Shown: positions 1 to 8,783 of the stretch, in pieces
Layout: every line of letters begins with the position of its first letter
How positions within the stretch are numbered: position 1 is the stretch's first letter
Origin: Planococcus halocryophilus
GTDB lineage: Bacteria; Bacillota; Bacilli; Bacillales_A; Planococcaceae
DNA length: 64,000 bases
NCBI RefSeq assembly: GCF_001687585.2
Contig: NZ_CP016537.2
Location: forward strand, 2,886,001-2,950,000
Reading direction: 5' to 3'
Program-made: the position numbers and the translations under genes
Notes under the pieces: model-generated
Told to the model about the DNA's origin: nothing
The model's database searches: none
What the model saw: only the letters and a program-made list of their open reading frames with translations

Positions 1-120
1 CTTCCATGCCCCATTCTGGGCGTTCAAATCAGCTGGATTGGTATTCAAATATACACTTAACACGCAACGGTCTGGACATTCAAAACTTTTCAATTCCTGG
101 ATTTTGTCGTATAAGGTCAT
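1..120 (-). CDS. Putative aeRF1-type (VLRF1-like) release factor, N-terminal fragment
   Basis: Forty codons of a minus-strand gene run off the left edge of the window. The start is ATG at 120, preceded by a strong AGGAGG ribosome-binding site about 7 bases upstream. The fragment starts MTLYDKIQEL and continues through a CPDRCVLSVYLNTNPAD stretch. From memory this resembles the N-terminus of Bacillales proteins annotated as VLRF1-family, archaeal/eukaryal RF1-like release factors. That match is recollection, not a search result, and the catalytic part lies outside the window. What is solid is that this is a genuine gene start, divergent from the DUF3243 gene. Confidence 0.55.
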   Translation of the reverse strand, partial: MTLYDKIQELKSFECPDRCVLSVYLNTNPADLNAQNGAWK

Positions 121-216
121 TTAATCATCCTCCTCTTTGTATTCCATCATCACTACCTGATTACCCTTAAGCAGTTAATTTAAACGAATTTTCGGAACCT
201 TTATTAAAAATCCGAT

Positions 217-241
217 GTTTAAACCATCGCGTCAGTGGTAA
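217..241 (+). promoter_or_regulatory. Candidate SigB promoter of the DUF3243 gene
   Basis: GTTTAA (217-222) is separated by 13 bases from TGGTAA (236-241). The -35 is a perfect match to the Bacillus SigB consensus GTTTAA. The -10 differs at one position from GGGWAW. It lies 43 bases before the ATG. It is weaker than the promoter of the stress gene at 5498-6595. Confidence 0.35.
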
Positions 242-283
242 ATAAACATTGTATTGAAAAATCACAAGGGAGTTGGCGAAGAA

Positions 284-595
284 ATGGAGAACATCAATAA
301 ACAAGTTGAAGAGAAATTATCAAATACAGATGAGAAGAAAAAAGAACAGATTTTAGCAGATTTTTCCGTATTCATTAATTACTTAAGTGAAAAAGTAGAG
401 TTAGGCGAGAAAATGGGATTAAGCGAAGAGCGCATCGCGCAATTAGCAGAGAAAGTTGCATCTCATCTTGCGAAAAAAGAAGAGCCTAAAAATAGCGAAG
501 AATACTTGCTGCAACGTTTATGGCAGGTTGGCGATAAAGACCAACAGCATATGTTAGCACATATGCTCGTGAAATTAGCTAAAGACCAAAACTAA
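284..595 (+). CDS. DUF3243 family protein (YmfJ-like)
   Basis: A 103-residue acidic, probably all-helical protein. The segment SVFINYLSEKVELGEKMGLSE followed by a SHLAKKEEPKNSEEYLLQRLW stretch and KDQQHMLAHMLVKL is the typical DUF3243 pattern known from B. subtilis YmfJ. Function of the family is unknown. I chose ATG at 284 because AAGGGAG lies at 266-272; a TTG at 254 would add ten residues that the family lacks. A strong terminator follows 10 bases after the stop, so it looks monocistronic. Confidence 0.85.
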   Translation: MENINKQVEEKLSNTDEKKKEQILADFSVFINYLSEKVELGEKMGLSEERIAQLAEKVASHLAKKEEPKNSEEYLLQRLWQVGDKDQQHMLAHMLVKLAKDQN

Positions 596-603
596 ATCAA
601 AGT

Positions 604-634
604 AAAAGGCCTTCCTCATTAGGAAGGCCTTTTA
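604..634 (+). terminator. Rho-independent terminator after the DUF3243 gene
   Basis: A 12-bp perfect stem (AAAAGGCCTTCC with its complement) and a short loop. A near-identical hairpin recurs at 1597-1628. The T-run is only four bases before the motif AGACTGTAGACAAA begins. Confidence 0.9.
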
Positions 635-647
635 GACTGTAGACAAA
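634..647 (+). repeat. Terminator-abutting motif AGACTGTAGACAAA, copy 1
   Basis: The exact 14-mer AGACTGTAGACAAA begins directly where the preceding terminator ends. The same 14-mer, in the opposite orientation, abuts terminators at 14564-14577 and 37554-37567. In those two places it forms the outer end of a GC-rich repeat locus. Confidence 0.7.
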
Positions 648-683
648 AGAGGTTGTGGAATGAATTCATTCCACAACCTCTTT
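646..683. repeat. Perfect 38-bp palindrome
   Basis: Two 19-base arms meet without a spacer at the GAATTC centred on 664/665. In RNA it would form a long hairpin ending in CCUCUUU, so it can also act as a terminator. No gene precedes it except the already terminated DUF3243 gene. Confidence 0.85.
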
Positions 684-826
684 GCTTATTTTTATGAAAA
701 ATAGCTATTTTGCTAGGAATGGGTCTTCGGAAAGCACCGAAATAAACTCCATTCGGTAAAAATTTCTATATAATAAAGACGATAACAATTTTAGTTATTA
801 TCCACCTAATAAAGGAGTATGTGAAA

Positions 827-1474
827 ATGAAAAGACAACTCATGTTTGGGGCGATTGTCGGCGTGCTGTTGGTAATAGTTCTTCAATCAATTGATTTTAT
901 CAACATCCAGGCTTTACAGCAGTACCAGCTTCCACGGTTTATTTTCTTAGCTGTTTTTATCATACTGGTGTGGGCGATTGTCGGTGCCTTCAAAAAAATA
1001 TTCGCCCCTTTGATTATTTTGGTGGTCGGCATCAGCCTGGTGAATCTTGCATTTCATGTGTTTGAAGTCGAGTTAAACTATTATGTGTTCCAAGACGAAC
1101 GCAATGAAATGATCGATCAGCTATTGTCTGGAGAAATCCAGAAAAAAGACCCTACTAATGCAGGATTTGCTTTTTATTACACACCTCCAGAATATACATT
1201 AGCCAATAGAGATTCCTTTATTGACGCGCGCATGTACTCAGAAGAAAAGCATTTCATTTTTTTCCAAACAGCTACGCCACGCTTTCTAGACTTTATCGGC
1301 TTAACGGAAGGCTTTGTCTATTCTTCTACAGGTACATATCCGACCATGTCCGAGTTGGACACTTCTTATACCTACCGGAAAATCAATGACCATTGGTATT
1401 TTGTTTCGAGTGATAGCAAACGCTTTAAAAATTCTTGCTACATCCTATGCAAACCACCCAAAACTGCTAACTAA
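827..1474 (+). CDS. Hypothetical membrane protein
   Basis: A 215-residue protein I do not recognise. Two or three hydrophobic segments fill roughly residues 5-23, 36-55 and 58-78. They are followed by a soluble, presumably extracytoplasmic domain rich in aromatic residues. ATG at 827 is chosen because AAAGGAG (811-817) is 9 bases upstream; GTG at 821 is too close. The C-terminal SSDSKRFKNSCYILCKPP is lower in quality than the rest and might reflect a late frameshift. The gene lies alone between two nearly identical terminators. No function is proposed. Confidence 0.65.
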   Translation: MKRQLMFGAIVGVLLVIVLQSIDFINIQALQQYQLPRFIFLAVFIILVWAIVGAFKKIFAPLIILVVGISLVNLAFHVFEVELNYYVFQDERNEMIDQLLSGEIQKKDPTNAGFAFYYTPPEYTLANRDSFIDARMYSEEKHFIFFQTATPRFLDFIGLTEGFVYSSTGTYPTMSELDTSYTYRKINDHWYFVSSDSKRFKNSCYILCKPPKTAN

Positions 1475-1596
1475 TGCAAAATTTCAAAATCACATCGTAA
1501 CTTTCAACCGATTGATACGTAACTTTATCATTGTTCGCCAATTCTACGCGAGCACCTCATCCATTCTTTCTAGAAAAGATTTTTTGTTTACAAGCA

Positions 1597-1628
1597 AAAA
1601 GGCCTTCCTTATTGGGAAGGCCTTTTTT
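1597..1628. terminator. Bidirectional terminator overlapping an MFS stop codon
   Basis: Stem GGCCTTCC/GGAAGGCC is flanked by A5 and T6, so it can work in both directions for the convergent genes at 827-1474 and 1609-2877. The TAA of the MFS gene (1609-1611) lies in the loop. The sequence is about 28/30 identical to the terminator at 604-634. Confidence 0.88.
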
Positions 1629-2877
1629 CGTATAGTTTGAACATTAATAGATACACAAACCCACTCGCTATTGCGAGAAGACCGAGCACACCAAATGTCC
1701 AAGAAAAACCAAACCAAGCAGTCATCGGAATGGAGATTGGTGCAATCATACGACCGATGGTATAACGCATACTCGCAGCCGCAAAATATTGGCCACGCAT
1801 ATCTTCAGGCGCTAGTTTTGATATGAAGCTTTGCTGTAGACCCACAACCATCAACTCCGCAAACGTGAAGATCGCCATTGCTACAACAAATATCCAAAAC
1901 CATGATGTTAACGGGAATAACCACATCGCTAGGCCGTAGAAAACAGCTGAGGCAAAGAAAACCCATTTCTCTGGAAATTTCGTCATCCATCTTGTCACAA
2001 CCACAGTTAGTAACGCAACGAACAATCCATTTTCAGCGAGCAAGAGACCAAAAGAAGTTTCGCCAGTGACAAACCACTCTTTATCAAATAACGTCGCAAC
2101 GGTTTGACTATCAATTGTTTCTTTCAAGTAAATCGGTATTAGTAAATCTAATTGCATAAAGGTTTGGGCACCTAAAATTCCAGCAATGATGAATAATAAG
2201 AATAGGCGATCTTTGAAGATTAACCCGTATTCTTTAAACTGCTTTGAAATAGCCCCAACCCAACCTATCGCTGTTTGAGTCTGCCATTTGTCTACCATAG
2301 CTTGTGCTAACGTTTCTCTTGTTAACAATTTCAATACTAAGCCAAGCAGCATCGAAATGACCGTAACGACAAGCAATAATTCAAATCGGTACGAAAAGAA
2401 AAGTACCGCACCAAATAATGGACCTACTACTACTGCAATGTTTAAAGTCGTATAAAAAATAGCAAAGACATCACTACGGTATTTTTCCGGTACGACATCT
2501 GCAATCATGGCCTGACTTGCAGGCCAGTATAGCGAGCCGCACATTCCTGCAAGTGTAAACGCGATAAACCCTAGCTCAGGAGACTGCATCCACGGTGAAT
2601 TCGCAAAGGCAAACAGTAAAAACGAAAACCCTTGTGCGACAGATGCTACGATAAGCATACGCTTACGCCCGAAACGGTCTGCGCAATATCCACCGACTAA
2701 GTTTGCTGCTACTGAAAAAACTTGCGAAATTACGAGTAATAACCCGGCAGTTCCTTTACCGAACTCTTCAGCAAAATAAATCGCTAAAAACGGGAATACC
2801 ATCCAATAACTTGTATTCATGAAAAATTCGCCTATTAAACGAACCTTTAAACTTCGATCCCAGTCCCTAAATCTCAT
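1609..2877 (-). CDS. MFS transporter (multidrug-resistance type)
   Basis: A 422-residue major facilitator with about twelve hydrophobic segments. Motif A is seen near residues 60-70 (GGYCADRFGRKRM) between helices 2 and 3. A long hydrophilic insertion around residues 190-215 separates the two six-helix halves. The overall layout suggests a drug or metabolite/H+ antiporter of the DHA group, but no substrate can be named. It is convergent with the hypothetical membrane gene, and its last codons form one arm of the shared terminator. Confidence 0.88.
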   Translation of the reverse strand: MRFRDWDRSLKVRLIGEFFMNTSYWMVFPFLAIYFAEEFGKGTAGLLLVISQVFSVAANLVGGYCADRFGRKRMLIVASVAQGFSFLLFAFANSPWMQSPELGFIAFTLAGMCGSLYWPASQAMIADVVPEKYRSDVFAIFYTTLNIAVVVGPLFGAVLFFSYRFELLLVVTVISMLLGLVLKLLTRETLAQAMVDKWQTQTAIGWVGAISKQFKEYGLIFKDRLFLLFIIAGILGAQTFMQLDLLIPIYLKETIDSQTVATLFDKEWFVTGETSFGLLLAENGLFVALLTVVVTRWMTKFPEKWVFFASAVFYGLAMWLFPLTSWFWIFVVAMAIFTFAELMVVGLQQSFISKLAPEDMRGQYFAAASMRYTIGRMIAPISIPMTAWFGFSWTFGVLGLLAIASGFVYLLMFKLYEKRPSQ

Positions 2878-2929
2878 TTCTAGTACCCCGCGTTCTTCTC
2901 TATGTCACATCTGCTTTTTTACAGAAGCG

Positions 2930-5059
2930 CTACTCGATTATTTCTAATAATTTATAGCTAATGCAAATATCGATCATTAAGTCTTTTCTTTCTTTAGCAA
3001 ATTGAATGGAAATCCGCTCTTTGTCTCGTTCAACAATTTCGCCCGCACCAAAAACGCGATGACGAACATGAACACCTTCACGCAAAACCTCTTCAGTGTG
3101 AATCGCATTTGGGTTATCTGGTACTTTTACTTTAATAGGGGTTTTAGCTACACTACTTTGCGTGGTAGCTAGTCTTTTTTCAGGAACAATTAACTTGCGT
3201 ACTTCTTCAACAAAGCGTGATTCATTGCCATGACTAATGAGCTCTAAATGCGTTTTTGCTCTCGTCATGCCTACATAAAATAATCGACGTGCTTCTTCTA
3301 ATAAATCAGGTGTTTCTGCATCTTCTTCAGTTGGTATAACGCCTTCTACCAAATCAATCATATAAACTCGTTCAAATTCCAAGCCTTTTGAGCTATGGAA
3401 AGTTGATAAGGTCAGCATATCGTCAGTTTTTTCTTTTTTGGCTTGCTGAGTTACTTGTTCTAATTGCTTAAGCCGCTTCGCAAACGCCATCATTGAGTCA
3501 AGCGGTTCCGCGATTTGTTCTAGTGTGGTGAGGATTTGTGCTAAGTACGTCATTTTCATACCAAACTTCTCAGCACGGCTAGCGAGCATTTGGTCGTAAC
3601 CCATTTCCCCTCGAATCGTTCGAATCACTTTTAATGGTTTCATGTCATTTAATGCTTCAAACCATTTTTTTTGCTCGGCCAAAATTTTAAGTTGATAGTC
3701 TTTTAACGTGATCGTTAAGTTGATGTCATCAAAAGCATGCTCGCCTGTCGATTTCATTCGACTTAGCATTTTCAGTTGGCTACCTGACCAATACGCATTG
3801 GTTTTAGAAGCGATTTTCGAATAAATATCAATGCGTTCCGGCTTTAAGCTAAAACGCATAAAATTCAGCATGTCTTCTACAATCCAATGCGAGAAAAAGC
3901 GATTATCCGAATCTTTCATATAAAATGGAATACCTAAACGTTCAAGTTCACTCATTAACAAAGTCGAAGATGAATTATTGCGATACAAAATAGCCACATC
4001 ACCATAGTCCGTCAATTCCTTGAGTTCTTTCAGCACATATTTGAATTGCGCTTCTTCTGAACTTAAGCGTTTTAAAACAATCGGATCGCCTTCTCCTTGT
4101 TTGGTGAACATGTTCTTATCGTGACGCTTTTTGTTGGTTTTAATAAACGCATTCGCAGTATGAACAATGTTCTGAGAAGAACGGTAATTGCGCTCCATTT
4201 TCATAATATAAGCATCTGGATAAACCGTTCTGAACTTCAATAAATACGTAGGTTCAGCTGCTCTCCAGGTGTATATCGATTGATCGTCATCTGCTACGAC
4301 ACATAAGTTTTTATGGCGCGCTACTAACTTTTCCACAATGGCATGCTGAATTTGTGACGTATCTTGACTTTCATCTGTCATGACGTAATCCCAGCGTCCT
4401 TGAAATTTCGCTAACAAGCTTTTATCTTTTTCTAATGCTTCGTAAGCAAGTGACAACATATCGTCAAAATCTACTAACCTTACCTCATAGTTTTCTTTAA
4501 AAGCTTCATAGGTTTTTAGTATTTCAATCGCTCCAGGAAAAGGCTCTTTTAGTTTAGCCCATTGCTTTCTTGGTAACATTTTATTCTTTACATAACTAAT
4601 GAACGAAATCAATTCTTCTAATTGATCGTCTGTAATCGGCTCATCGTTTTCTGTTCGGTACATTTCACGAAGCAACTTTTTTTTGTGAAGACCATTTGCT
4701 TCATTACCTTCAATCATGATGTAACGCGAACCTGAAAAATAATCACGAGTGATTTGAAAAGCTAGGCTATGAATAGTTGAAAAATCAATTGGTTGTAGTG
4801 ATGGAAAAAAGCGCTTGTAACGTTCGAGCATATCGTTGGCTGAAGCTTTACTGAACGTAATCGCTTTAATCCGCGAAGGTGATACCCCTTTTTCCTCGAT
4901 TAAATAACCAATCCGCATGATCATCGTAGTTGTTTTTCCAGATCCAGGGCACGCGAGTAGCAATAACGGACCTTCTGTTCGCTCGACTGCTGTTCGTTGT
5001 ATTTTATTTAATTGAACTCCAAGTTCCTGTTTTTTGCGTTCAAAGAATTGACTCATCAT
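2930..5059 (-). CDS. UvrD/PcrA-type ATP-dependent 3'-5' DNA helicase
   Basis: Superfamily 1A helicase of about 709 residues. Visible motifs in order: Q motif (LNKIQRTAVE, ~18), Walker A ACPGSGKTT (~36-44), DESQD of motif II, ADDDQSIYTWR of motif III, ERNYRSSQNI of motif IV, STFHSSKGLEFERVY of motif V, and FYVGMTRAKT of motif VI. The C-terminus (REGVHVRHRVFGAGEI) is the Tudor/KOW-like tail typical of PcrA relatives. It resembles B. subtilis YjcD more than PcrA in size and N-terminus, by recollection. AAGGAG at 5066-5071 sets the start at ATG 5059 (or 5056), so upstream in-frame codons were dropped. Its role is presumably DNA repair or recombination. Confidence 0.9.
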   Translation of the reverse strand: MMSQFFERKKQELGVQLNKIQRTAVERTEGPLLLLACPGSGKTTTMIMRIGYLIEEKGVSPSRIKAITFSKASANDMLERYKRFFPSLQPIDFSTIHSLAFQITRDYFSGSRYIMIEGNEANGLHKKKLLREMYRTENDEPITDDQLEELISFISYVKNKMLPRKQWAKLKEPFPGAIEILKTYEAFKENYEVRLVDFDDMLSLAYEALEKDKSLLAKFQGRWDYVMTDESQDTSQIQHAIVEKLVARHKNLCVVADDDQSIYTWRAAEPTYLLKFRTVYPDAYIMKMERNYRSSQNIVHTANAFIKTNKKRHDKNMFTKQGEGDPIVLKRLSSEEAQFKYVLKELKELTDYGDVAILYRNNSSSTLLMSELERLGIPFYMKDSDNRFFSHWIVEDMLNFMRFSLKPERIDIYSKIASKTNAYWSGSQLKMLSRMKSTGEHAFDDINLTITLKDYQLKILAEQKKWFEALNDMKPLKVIRTIRGEMGYDQMLASRAEKFGMKMTYLAQILTTLEQIAEPLDSMMAFAKRLKQLEQVTQQAKKEKTDDMLTLSTFHSSKGLEFERVYMIDLVEGVIPTEEDAETPDLLEEARRLFYVGMTRAKTHLELISHGNESRFVEEVRKLIVPEKRLATTQSSVAKTPIKVKVPDNPNAIHTEEVLREGVHVRHRVFGAGEIVERDKERISIQFAKERKDLMIDICISYKLLEIIE

Positions 5060-5098
5060 AAGAGACTCCTTCATTTTTTCAATACCCCTATATTAACA

Positions 5099-5131
5099 CA
5101 AAACCGGACCCTTTTTATGGGTCCGGTTTTG
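5099..5131. terminator. Bidirectional intrinsic terminator
   Basis: Twelve-bp stem AAAACCGGACCC with its complement around a 7-base loop, with T-runs on both sides. It terminates ywbE transcription (minus strand) upstream of the helicase gene. Confidence 0.85.
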
Positions 5132-5201
5132 GTGAATTTGTCTTTACTTGTAGTTATAAGTCTTTCCTTTGTCTCGCTAATCCTATGTCTCGAAATCACT
5201 T

Positions 5202-5402
5202 TTACTTTGCAGAAAGAATTTCACAAACTCGTCCCACTTGTCCATCTTCTAAACGCACTTTAATGCCATGCGGGTGAGTTGCTGAGTTTGTCAGTAGATC
5301 CTTTACAATCCCTTTTGTTTTCTTACCTGAACGCTGATCTTGCTTTAAAATCACATTTACTTCAATACCGGGTTTCACGTCACTTCTTTTTTTACCGTCC
5401 AT
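5202..5402 (-). CDS. ywbE: YwbE family protein (DUF2196)
   Basis: A 66-residue basic protein, full length for the YwbE family. Conserved features are KPGIEVNVILKQDQRSGKKTKGI followed by the invariant-looking HPHGIKVRLEDGQVGRV. The repeated K/R-rich, glycine-punctuated beta pattern suggests an RNA-binding or OB/KOW-like small fold. That is inference; the family has no established function. ATG at 5402 follows a strong AGGAGGG; the longer open frame upstream is not coding. Confidence 0.9.
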   Translation of the reverse strand: MDGKKRSDVKPGIEVNVILKQDQRSGKKTKGIVKDLLTNSATHPHGIKVRLEDGQVGRVCEILSAK

Positions 5403-5452
5403 GCTTATCCCTCCTAGCTTTCTTCTACTATACGCTATTCTTTCTAGACCGA

Positions 5453-5485
5453 CAAAAAAAGGCGGGGAATCATCCCCGCCTTTCA
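5453..5485 (-). terminator. Terminator of the stress-protein gene
   Basis: GGCGGGG(AATCAT)CCCCGCC stem at 5461-5480 followed on the minus strand by a T7 run. It ends the transcript of the gene at 5498-6595. Confidence 0.9.
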
Positions 5486-5497
5486 CACTCTTTTCTA

Positions 5498-6595
5498 TTA
5501 GAAACGGTCACGATCTGTGCGCTCTTCACGGTTCAATTTGTTATCTTTAAAATTAGTATCGTCATCGATATCTGCTTCCTCATGACGAACTGTCTCATTG
5601 ATTGTTTCTGTATCCTGTACTTTGCGTTTTCCAACGACAACTTCTTCAGCTATTACATCTTTTTTCGTAACTTCTACATGCTCTTCTGACACGGGAATGT
5701 GAATGTCTTGGCCTTCTTGATAAGCATCTCCTGTTAATGTAGACTCTTTATCAAAAGAATTCCCAACTGTTTCTTCATTTACTGGACGACGTTCAATATA
5801 AACTTCTTCGCGTTCTACCGGTACTTCGATTGACTGGTTTTCTTCAACAACGTGTTTCCCAACATTAACTTCACCTGTTTGTACACGTTCTTTATCAACG
5901 CTTAAGCGCTCTTCATGTAATTGAATTTTTTCTTCTTCTGTGTGATGATTTGTATCTTTATTTTCAAAACGATTTGTATCTGTAAATCTATCTTCTGTGC
6001 GTTCAGATTCAAGACCAAATGCTGTTCCTGATTCGTTTCCAACACCTGCTGTTTCAGTAGTTTCTCGGCTAAAAGTATCGTGTTTCTTATTATAGTAGAC
6101 GTCATTCTCATCATTAGTATCTACTGTTAGACCATCTCTACCTACAGCTTCATTGTCCATATGATTTCTGTCTAATCGGCTACCAGTTAGACTAGCGGCA
6201 CCCATTGTCCCTGCTTCTGTGCTTGTCGATGTGTTATCGTAAGGCGCTTCCCCTTCATAGTTTGCACCGTATTCACGGTCTACAAACAATAGAATTTTAC
6301 CGTTTTGCACTTCATTGTAATAGCGATCGGCTTCGTCTTTGTCTACACCCATACCTGAAAATGCTTCACGTGTGGAATCATCGCCTGATAAGAAGCCCAT
6401 GAATTTATCCATCCAATTTCCTTCAGCTGATTTATAATCTACGTCTGTTCGTCCTCGAAGCATCGAGATTTGATCTTCATCACGTGCCATTACATACATA
6501 TCATCTTCACGAGAACCTTGTGCTTTCAATTCTTCGATTTTGTTTAATACTTCTGTCTCACTGTCGAATGTACCCATAAATTTATTGTTAGTCAT
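5498..6595 (-). CDS. General stress protein: YflT-like domain fused to DUF2382 (YsnF/AvaK)
   Basis: A 365-residue hydrophilic acidic protein. Residues ~1-110 match the heat-induced stress protein YflT/general stress protein 17M domain (MGTFDSETEVLNKIEELKAQG). Residues ~110-215 are a low-complexity, Thr/Asn/Glu-rich linker. Residues ~215-345 match DUF2382 (LHEERLSVDKERV, repeated VGKHVVEE and VGKRKVQDTE units). Both domains are known from SigB-regulon and PRC-barrel-associated proteins, with no defined biochemistry. A textbook SigB promoter precedes it and a terminator follows, so it should be a monocistronic general-stress gene. Confidence 0.88.
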   Translation of the reverse strand: MTNNKFMGTFDSETEVLNKIEELKAQGSREDDMYVMARDEDQISMLRGRTDVDYKSAEGNWMDKFMGFLSGDDSTREAFSGMGVDKDEADRYYNEVQNGKILLFVDREYGANYEGEAPYDNTSTSTEAGTMGAASLTGSRLDRNHMDNEAVGRDGLTVDTNDENDVYYNKKHDTFSRETTETAGVGNESGTAFGLESERTEDRFTDTNRFENKDTNHHTEEEKIQLHEERLSVDKERVQTGEVNVGKHVVEENQSIEVPVEREEVYIERRPVNEETVGNSFDKESTLTGDAYQEGQDIHIPVSEEHVEVTKKDVIAEEVVVGKRKVQDTETINETVRHEEADIDDDTNFKDNKLNREERTDRDRF

Positions 6596-6643
6596 TTCCT
6601 ATTCCTCCATTTTTTTGTTTTCTATGCTTGCTTAATCTAAAAA

Positions 6644-6668
6644 ATACCCAATGCGCATTTTCTTAAAC
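6644..6668 (-). promoter_or_regulatory. SigB promoter of the YflT-DUF2382 gene
   Basis: On the minus strand GTTTAA (6663-6668), 13 bases, then GGGTAT (6644-6649). Both boxes match the Bacillus SigB consensus exactly, with allowed spacing, about 50 bases before the start codon. Confidence 0.85.
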
Positions 6669-6699
6669 CTTTTGGAATGGACATGTGTTTTATAAATTT

Positions 6700-8748
6700 T
6701 TATTCGATTGTTCGGCCCCAGTGCCGGTGTGCGGCAATAGCTTCAATGAATAAGTTAGCAAAATTAGACGCATCTTCTGTTGCCACAACCCCCGGTTGTC
6801 CTTTAATGCCAGCTGTTTGTAGCCATTTCTGTCCATCATGAGTAGCACCGATTGGCTTGTAATGATCGAATGCTTCTCCGATATAACGTGAAGCTTCTTT
6901 GGCAAATTTCTTACTTACATCGGGTCCACCTACTGCGTAAATCGCATCGTAAAGCACTGGATCTGTCGTCGTAAATGTATGATCGACTTCAAGTTCTTTC
7001 CCGTCTTTACCACTTAATTTACTTTGGGTTTCGCTAACGACTTCGTAATTTACGCCTTTGCTTTCAAATTCTTCGAGAATCTTCATCACTTCTACATCAT
7101 TAAAATCTTGACCAACCAATACACCCACTTTACGAGTAGCTGCTGATTTCACAGTGTTTTCCATGCTTAATGCAGGCGAAGTTTTAGTCACATCAGAACC
7201 CCAACTCGTCGGTGGTGCTACTCCAATATTTTTAGCAACAGCCTGAGCCATTTCTAAATTAACATTGGCAAACATTTCAACAGCCCCTTCACGAATCCAC
7301 ATTTCTTGGCATTTTCCAAGTTCAAAACTAAATGCCTCAATAATATGTTCGCGCTCTGGTTTGGTCATGCTGTTCCAAAACATCGTCGCTTGTGAGAAAT
7401 GATCTTTAAAGCTTTCGCTACGAGCACGTACTTTACGACCTTCCATTTTTTCTTGGTAATGTGAATACCCACCTTCAGCCTCACTTACAGGAGCAGGCGT
7501 GCTGTTCGTAAATGAACTTTTTTGGTAAGCAACCCGTCCTTTGTTAATCGTTTGGCGACCAAATCCGTCCCGTTGGTTGTTGTGAAACGGACATACAGGT
7601 CGGTTGATTGGCAACTCATGGAAATTGGGTCCATTCAAACGTAACAATTGCGTGTCCGTGTAAGAAAACAGACGTCCTTGAAGCAATGGATCGTTTGAAA
7701 AATCGATTCCTGGTACGACATGCCCGGGGTGGAAGGCAACTTGTTCTGTTTCCGCAAATACATTGTCGACATTGCGATTTAATGTCATTTTGCCAACGAT
7801 TTGAATTGGAATTTCTTCTTGTGGCCATAACTTAGTTGCATCTAATAGATCAAAATCAAATTTGTGCTCATCTTCTTCTGCAACAATTTGAACGCCTAAT
7901 TCCCACTCAGGAAAATCTCCTTGTTCGATGGACTCGTACAAATCACGGCGATTAAAATCAGCATCTTTTCCAGCAATCTTTTGCGCTTCGTCCCAAACAA
8001 GCGAATGGGTACCGAGTGTCGATTTCCAGTTAAATTTCACAAAATGCGATTTACCTTCTGCATTAACGAAACGGAAAGCATGTACACCAAATCCATCCAT
8101 CATTCGGAAACTGCGTGGAATTGCTCGATCGGACATCAACCACATAATCGTGTGTGCAGTTTCTTGATTATTAATAACAAAATCCCATAATGTATCGTGA
8201 GCACTCGCAGCTTGTGGCATTTCGTTATGCGGCTCTGGTTTTACCGCATGAACAAAGTCAGGGAACTTTATGGCATCTTGGATAAAAAAGACCGGCACAT
8301 TATTGCCGACTAAATCATAATTTCCTTCTTCTGTATAAAATTTAGTCGCAAACCCTCTAATATCTCTTACCGTCTCAGCAGATCCTTTTGATCCTGCGAC
8401 AGTTGAAAACCGGACAAATACAGGGGTCTTTTTTCCTTTTTCTGATAAAAATTTCGCTTTTGTTAAATGCTCTAAAGAGTCATAAGTTTCAAATACACCA
8501 TGTGCAGCATATCCTCTTGCATGTACAATTCGTTCTGGAATTCGTTCATGGTCAAAATGGGTCATTTTTTCTCGGAAATGAAAATCTTCCATCAAAGTCG
8601 GACCGCGTTCACCAGCTTTTAATGAAAATTCATCTTCAGCCATTTTAAGCCCTTGATTGGTTGTCAAACTTTTTCCAGAATCATCTACACGATACTGTTC
8701 CAACTGTTCGTCTTTGCTGTTTTCATTTACATTAGGTTCTTTCGCCAT
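6700..8748 (-). CDS. katE: Large-subunit catalase (HPII type) with C-terminal DJ-1/PfpI domain
   Basis: A 682-residue clade 2 catalase that disproportionates H2O2. The catalytic histidine region HFDHERIPERIVHARG is near residue 70-80. The Asn region and FFIQDAIKFPDF follow, and the proximal haem tyrosine region (GRLFSYTDTQLLRL) is near residue 365. The last ~150 residues form the amidotransferase-like flavodoxin/DJ-1 domain of large catalases (KVGVLVGQDFNDVEV...AVGGPD). Length is normal for B. subtilis KatE. AAGGAGT precedes the ATG. A SigB-like promoter lies upstream, in line with KatE being a general stress protein in B. subtilis. Confidence 0.95.
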   Translation of the reverse strand: MAKEPNVNENSKDEQLEQYRVDDSGKSLTTNQGLKMAEDEFSLKAGERGPTLMEDFHFREKMTHFDHERIPERIVHARGYAAHGVFETYDSLEHLTKAKFLSEKGKKTPVFVRFSTVAGSKGSAETVRDIRGFATKFYTEEGNYDLVGNNVPVFFIQDAIKFPDFVHAVKPEPHNEMPQAASAHDTLWDFVINNQETAHTIMWLMSDRAIPRSFRMMDGFGVHAFRFVNAEGKSHFVKFNWKSTLGTHSLVWDEAQKIAGKDADFNRRDLYESIEQGDFPEWELGVQIVAEEDEHKFDFDLLDATKLWPQEEIPIQIVGKMTLNRNVDNVFAETEQVAFHPGHVVPGIDFSNDPLLQGRLFSYTDTQLLRLNGPNFHELPINRPVCPFHNNQRDGFGRQTINKGRVAYQKSSFTNSTPAPVSEAEGGYSHYQEKMEGRKVRARSESFKDHFSQATMFWNSMTKPEREHIIEAFSFELGKCQEMWIREGAVEMFANVNLEMAQAVAKNIGVAPPTSWGSDVTKTSPALSMENTVKSAATRKVGVLVGQDFNDVEVMKILEEFESKGVNYEVVSETQSKLSGKDGKELEVDHTFTTTDPVLYDAIYAVGGPDVSKKFAKEASRYIGEAFDHYKPIGATHDGQKWLQTAGIKGQPGVVATEDASNFANLFIEAIAAHRHWGRTIE

Positions 8749-8783
8749 TTTGCCACTCCTTCTGTTTTTTATTCATTTTTCTT

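Noticed and set aside
5279..5689. 136-codon plus-strand ORF over ywbE and the stress protein end
   Set aside because: It crosses two convincing minus-strand genes and a terminator, and its hydrophobic translation comes from antisense reading.
7608..8190. Several ORFs antisense to katE
   Set aside because: They are shadows of the catalase reading frame with no independent start signals; codon pattern and conservation belong to katE.
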